Positions 60,331 through 64,000 of a DNA stretch of 64,000 bases are shown in pieces (position 1 is the first letter of the stretch; every line of letters starts with the position of its first letter). The notes below the pieces were generated by a model that saw only the letters and a list, made by a program, of their open reading frames with translations, was not told the origin of the DNA and did no database searches. Both the position numbers and the translations under genes were made by a program. This stretch comes from Pandoraea anapnoica (lineage in GTDB: Bacteria > Pseudomonadota > Gammaproteobacteria > Burkholderiales > Burkholderiaceae). The stretch lies in the NCBI RefSeq assembly GCF_902459765.1, contig NZ_CABPSP010000008.1, positions 62,001 to 126,000 of the forward strand. The letters run 5' to 3'.

Positions 60331-62214
60331 CGCAGCCGGTGTGCCGTCGCCCTGTCCGCTACCGTGTCCCAACCAGTCGAGCGCGCCCTCGCCCGCGGTT
60401 TCGCCTCCCGGACCAGCGCGCCGAATCGCGACGCCCACGGCCAGCACGTCAATGGCGGCAAGATGCAGAATCCGCGCAATCATGGTGACGTGTGCGCCCA
60501 TCGTCTCCACATGATCGTTGGGCAGCACCAGCGTCGCCTTGCGCGCGAGCGGTGAATTGCGTGCAGTAAGCGCGATCACCTTGGCACCGCGCGTGAGTGC
60601 GATATCGACGGCGCGGTTCAGGTCCGTCGAGCGTCCCGATGCGGAAATCGCGACGACCACATCCCCATCCCCCAGCAACCCGGCCGACGCCTGCAACAGG
60701 TACGGATCGCCGTACGCGATGGTCGGCTTGCCGAAGCGGAAGAACTTGTAGTGCGCGTCCTGCGCGATCACACCGGAGTTGCCCAGCCCGTAGAACTCGA
60801 TGCGACGCGCGCCGTCGAGCAACGTCACGGCCGCCTCGACGGTGCGGGCATCGAGATGCTCACGCATTTGCAGAATCGACGACACGGTGTTATCGAGCAC
60901 CTTGGCGCTGAACTCGGCGGCCGTGTCGCCCACGTGCACCTGCCCGTGACGCACCGGCAACGTGCCCGTCAGCGCGCTTGCGAGCTTGAGCTTGAAATCC
61001 GACAGCCCCTGACAGCCGAGCTTGCGGCAGAAGCGGATCACGGTGGGTTGACTCACGCGCGCCAGGCGCGCGATCTCCGCCACCGGCTCAGCCAGCAGCG
61101 CGCGCGGTTGCTTCAACGTGAGTTCCGCGACGCGCTGCTCGGCAGGACTCAGACGGTCACGCAGACGATGCAGACGGTCGATGAGCGCTCCCGCCCCGAC
61201 CGCGTGCGTGCCCAACTGCTCAGCGAGAATTGCGGATGTGCCCAGAAACGCCGGATGATCGGCGGTGATGATGTAAGTCGGAATCTTCTTCAGATACGCT
61301 TCGAAACGTCCCTTCGCCTCGAAGCGCTGACGAAACGGCGAATCCTCGAACAGCTTGCCGAGCTTCGGAATCACCCCGCCGCCGAGGTACACGCCGCCGA
61401 CCGCGCCGAGCGACACCGCCACGTTACCTGCGAGCGTGCCCAGCATCGCGCAGAAGCAATCGACGGTCTCGCGTGCGAGCGCGTCGCCCGATTCCGCGAG
61501 CTTGACGATGGCCGGGGTCTCAAGCGATTCCACACGACGTCCCGCCCGCTCCGCCAGCGCCTGATAAACCAGCGCCATGCCGGGGCCCGCCACCAGCCGC
61601 TCGAACGACACGTGCGGGAAGTGCTTCCACGCGTAGCGAAGCACGTCGATCTCGCGCTCGTCCGCCGGAGAAAACGTCGTGTGGCCGCCCTCGCTGCCCA
61701 GCGCGATCCATCGGTCTCCCGCCGGAATGAGGCCCGACACACCCACGCCGGTACCCGGCCCAAGCAAACCCAACACACCGTTCGGACGCGGTTCGCCGCC
61801 GCCGATCTTATGCTTCTGCGCGTCCGTCAGATACGGCAACGCCATCGCCAGCGCGGTGAAATCGTTAACGACCAGCAGCGTCTCGAAACGCAGCGCACGG
61901 CGCGTCGCTTCGATGGAGAAGTGCCAGTCGCGGTTCGTCATCTGAATCTCATCGCCTTCGATGGGATTGGCGATAGCGATGGCAGCGTGCTGTACCGGTT
62001 CGGCGTGATCCGCCTCGTCGAGATAGGCGCGGATGACTTCGGGCACGCCCGCATAGTCGTCGCAGGCGTAATCACGAATTTCAACGAGATCGCCCGGCGA
62101 AATCTCCAGCGCAAAGCGGGCGTTGGTGCCACCGATGTCGGCCAGCAGTCGCGGGCCGCTCAGGTGGGGCGGGTTATTCCTCACTCCAGAAGACATCGAG
62201 CTTGACTCCTTCAC
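60325..62214 (-). CDS. Glucokinase fused to RpiR-family regulator
   Basis: 629 residues. Residues 1-335 are glucokinase (glucose to glucose 6-phosphate): [73 protein letters not shown]. Residues 350-629 are an RpiR/HexR repressor: [20 protein letters not shown] is the helix-turn-helix and [20 protein letters not shown] plus [20 protein letters not shown] the SIS sugar-phosphate domain. Such kinase-regulator fusions are known in Burkholderia relatives, coupling flux to control of Entner-Doudoroff genes by KDPG-like effectors. The gene start overlaps pgl; ATG 62196 is an alternative. Confidence 0.93.
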   Translation of the reverse strand: MKESSSMSSGVRNNPPHLSGPRLLADIGGTNARFALEISPGDLVEIRDYACDDYAGVPEVIRAYLDEADHAEPVQHAAIAIANPIEGDEIQMTNRDWHFSIEATRRALRFETLLVVNDFTALAMALPYLTDAQKHKIGGGEPRPNGVLGLLGPGTGVGVSGLIPAGDRWIALGSEGGHTTFSPADEREIDVLRYAWKHFPHVSFERLVAGPGMALVYQALAERAGRRVESLETPAIVKLAESGDALARETVDCFCAMLGTLAGNVAVSLGAVGGVYLGGGVIPKLGKLFEDSPFRQRFEAKGRFEAYLKKIPTYIITADHPAFLGTSAILAEQLGTHAVGAGALIDRLHRLRDRLSPAEQRVAELTLKQPRALLAEPVAEIARLARVSQPTVIRFCRKLGCQGLSDFKLKLASALTGTLPVRHGQVHVGDTAAEFSAKVLDNTVSSILQMREHLDARTVEAAVTLLDGARRIEFYGLGNSGVIAQDAHYKFFRFGKPTIAYGDPYLLQASAGLLGDGDVVVAISASGRSTDLNRAVDIALTRGAKVIALTARNSPLARKATLVLPNDHVETMGAHVTMIARILHLAAIDVLAVGVAIRRAGPGGETAGEGALDWLGHGSGQGDGTPAAA

Positions 62215-62851
62215 GGTGGATTAGCCGGGAGATGGCGTTGTCCTGTTCGTTCGCCTGCGCGGCTTCGAGTACGGCGCGTTTGGCCGGGCCCTGTATTTGC
62301 AGGATGAGCCGGTCGCTGGCCGCGAGCGCGGCGAGCGACCACGACACACGCTGATACGGCGCGTGCTGCGGCTGCACGAAGACGAACTTGTCGTGGGTGG
62401 TAGTGGCGTAGGGCCATTGCGGGGCGTCGGCAAAGAGCGACGCGGTGTGCCCATCCTCGCCCATGCCCAGCACACAGACTTGCGGCACGCCGTGCGTCCA
62501 TGTGTCGTTGAGCGTGCGCACGTGCAACGCCGTGGCCGTCGCGGTGTCGACAATCGGCAACCAGCGCGCGCCGGTCGCACCGGGTAGCAGCGTCTCGGTC
62601 ACGAGTCGCGCATTGCTGTCTGCGTGATCGGGCGGCAGCCAGCGATCATCCACCAAGGTGATGTCGACGTCGCGCCACGCCACGGGCAGGCGCGCGAGCT
62701 GCGTGAGAAACGCCCGGGGGCTTGTACCGCCTGAGACGGCCAGCAACGCACGCTTGCGAATCGTCAGCGCTTCGTCGATGCCCGCCACAACGGCGTTAGC
62801 CAGCGCGTGTGCCTGCGCGTCGCGCGTAGGAAAGTTTCGCCAATGAATCAT
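62174..62851 (-). CDS. pgl: 6-phosphogluconolactonase
   Basis: 225 residues from ATG 62851; the open frame upstream to 63007 overlaps zwf and is not used. DevB/SOL family: [60 protein letters not shown], with the catalytic Glu-Asp-Gly-His in that last motif. It hydrolyses 6-phosphogluconolactone made by Zwf. Gap to zwf is 11 bases, and the stop overlaps glk/rpiR, so zwf-pgl-glk is one operon. Confidence 0.94.
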   Translation of the reverse strand: MIHWRNFPTRDAQAHALANAVVAGIDEALTIRKRALLAVSGGTSPRAFLTQLARLPVAWRDVDITLVDDRWLPPDHADSNARLVTETLLPGATGARWLPIVDTATATALHVRTLNDTWTHGVPQVCVLGMGEDGHTASLFADAPQWPYATTTHDKFVFVQPQHAPYQRVSWSLAALAASDRLILQIQGPAKRAVLEAAQANEQDNAISRLIHREGVKLDVFWSEE

Positions 62852-62862
62852 GCGGTCCGCCG

Positions 62863-64000
62863 TCAGTTGTCTTCTTCCATCCAGCTCGATCCGTATTGCG
62901 TGAGCAGCGCGCTGGCGGCGGGCGGTCCCCACGTGCCGGCGGCGTAACGCTTCGGGCCCTTGTGCTGTCGTGACCAGTACGCCTGAATCGGCGCGACCCA
63001 GCGCCACGCCTGCTCCTGCTCGTCGCGTCGTACGAACAGTGCCAGCCGACCGTTGATGACGTCGAGCAACAGACGCTCGTACGCATCCATCCGGTGCCCC
63101 TTGAAGAACTGGTCGAATGCCAGATCGAGGTGCACGGATTGCAGATTCATGCCCTCGCCCGGCTGCTTCGCGAGGCAGTACAGACGAATCGATTCGTTCG
63201 GTTGGAGGCGAATGACGAGACGGTTGACGCCCGGTTGTGCCGTCGCGTCGCCCAGCAGCGGATACGGCGTCGCGCGGTAGTTGACGACGATCTCAGCGAC
63301 GCGCTCGCCGAGCCGCTTGCCCGTACGCAGGAAGAACGGCACACCGGCCCAGCGCCAGTTGTCGATGTCGGCCTTGAGCGCGACGAAGGTTTCCGTCTGG
63401 CTGTCGGGCGGCACGCCCGGCTCGTCGATGTACGCGGGCACCGCCGAATTGCGGATCGCGCCACCGCCGTATTGCCCGCGCACCACATTGCGCGACACGC
63501 TCTCGTCGTCCAGTTGACGCAACGACCGCAGCACGCGCAGTTTTTCGTCACGCACGGCGTCGGCGTCCATCGACAGCGGCGGCTCCATCGCGACGATGGC
63601 CAGCAGTTGCAGCAAATGGTTCTGCACCATGTCGCGCAGCGCGCCGGTCTGCTCATAGAACTCGCCGCGTCCCTCGACGCCGATCTCCTCGGCAATCGAG
63701 ATCTGGATGTTGTCGATCAGCTCGCGACGCCACAGCGGCTCGAAGATCGCGTTGCCGAAACGCAGGGCCAGCAGGTTCTGCACCGCCTCCTTTCCGAGGT
63801 AGTGATCGATGCGGTAAATCTGGTCTTCGCGGAAGATCGCGCCGACAGCGTCGTTGATCGCCTCCGACGACGCCAGATCGTGACCCAGCGGCTTTTCGAG
63901 CACGATGCGGCTGTTCTCGTTGAGCTTCGCGCTGCGTAGCCCTTTGCAAATGGGGATGAACAACGACGGCCCGGTCGCCAGATAGAAGATGCGCACGCCG
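62863..64000 (-). CDS. zwf: Glucose-6-phosphate 1-dehydrogenase, 5' part missing
   Basis: At least 378 C-terminal residues of Zwf, reading in from the right edge. Active-site YRIDHYLGKEAVQNL carries the base histidine region, followed by FANAIF-type LRFGNAIFEPLW, GRGEFYEQTGALRDMVQNHL and LRTGKRLGERVAEIVV. It oxidises glucose 6-phosphate with NADP to 6-phosphogluconolactone. About 110 residues, including the Rossmann motif, lie outside the window. First visible gene of the zwf-pgl-glk/rpiR operon. Confidence 0.95.
   Translation of the reverse strand, partial: GVRIFYLATGPSLFIPICKGLRSAKLNENSRIVLEKPLGHDLASSEAINDAVGAIFREDQIYRIDHYLGKEAVQNLLALRFGNAIFEPLWRRELIDNIQISIAEEIGVEGRGEFYEQTGALRDMVQNHLLQLLAIVAMEPPLSMDADAVRDEKLRVLRSLRQLDDESVSRNVVRGQYGGGAIRNSAVPAYIDEPGVPPDSQTETFVALKADIDNWRWAGVPFFLRTGKRLGERVAEIVVNYRATPYPLLGDATAQPGVNRLVIRLQPNESIRLYCLAKQPGEGMNLQSVHLDLAFDQFFKGHRMDAYERLLLDVINGRLALFVRRDEQEQAWRWVAPIQAYWSRQHKGPKRYAAGTWGPPAASALLTQYGSSWMEEDN

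Overview
The window looks like the chromosome of a high-GC Burkholderiaceae betaproteobacterium. Pandoraea or a close relative is my best guess, but it is not proven. The evidence is the gene content: assimilatory cysD/cysH beside a CysB regulator, a DUF4148-type small secreted protein, a glucokinase/RpiR fusion in a zwf-pgl cluster, AMP nucleosidase, ESPR-bearing autotransporters and several IclR-controlled catabolic genes. Both window edges cut genes: cysD at the left and zwf at the right.

Layout. (1) 1-5.3 kb: sulfate assimilation (cysD, cysH, TauE-type exporter, divergent cysB), a deleted Omp85 relic and a branched-chain-type amino acid binding protein. (2) 5.5-8.9 kb: a small degenerate island in tRNA-Leu(CAA), bounded by a 31-bp direct repeat of the tRNA 3' end. 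It holds an integrase stump, an IS3-type transposase stump, a phospholipase-D-like protein with an altered active site, a small unknown protein and a ParDE toxin-antitoxin pair. (3) 9-12.4 kb: a long glutaminase-fold protein, a paralogue of the island's small protein, and a coiled-coil protein made of 11-residue repeats with a C-terminal membrane anchor. (4) 12.5-17 kb: an ArsO-like flavoprotein with its AraC regulator, divergent from a FAD monooxygenase and an NmrA-type reductase. (5) 17-28.6 kb: two large paralogous autotransporters. The proximal one is followed by a TPR-glycosyltransferase and a lipoprotein hydrolase in what looks like one transcription unit.

(6) 29.8-48.9 kb is the centrepiece: a 17-gene minus-strand catabolic operon. 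It encodes a NitT/TauT-type ABC importer, two SDRs, a cupin, an alpha/beta hydrolase, an IclR regulator, a TPP enzyme, an AspDH-like dehydrogenase, an aldehyde dehydrogenase, two uncharacterised small proteins, a Rieske oxygenase with its PDR-type reductase, a RidA deaminase and an extradiol dioxygenase. Upstream lie a porin that carries the same 33-bp operator-like box as the operon, and a divergent FAD hydroxylase with a second IclR gene. Together these would import an aromatic compound, hydroxylate it, cleave the ring and process the product. The substrate cannot be read from sequence.

(7) 49-55 kb: an outer-membrane protein built of two repeated halves, a DUF4148 protein, an ArsR-like regulator divergent from an unusual cytochrome P450, an MFS exporter and a YegD-like Hsp70. 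(8) 56-64 kb: a GntP-family permease, AMP nucleosidase, dodecin, a MarR regulator with a perfect operator palindrome, and the Entner-Doudoroff entry genes zwf-pgl-glk/rpiR.

The best candidates for something undescribed are the autotransporter/TPR-glycosyltransferase unit, the orphan catabolic operon with its shared porin/operon operator, the duplicated small-protein family flanking the tRNA-Leu island, and the extended glutaminase-like protein.
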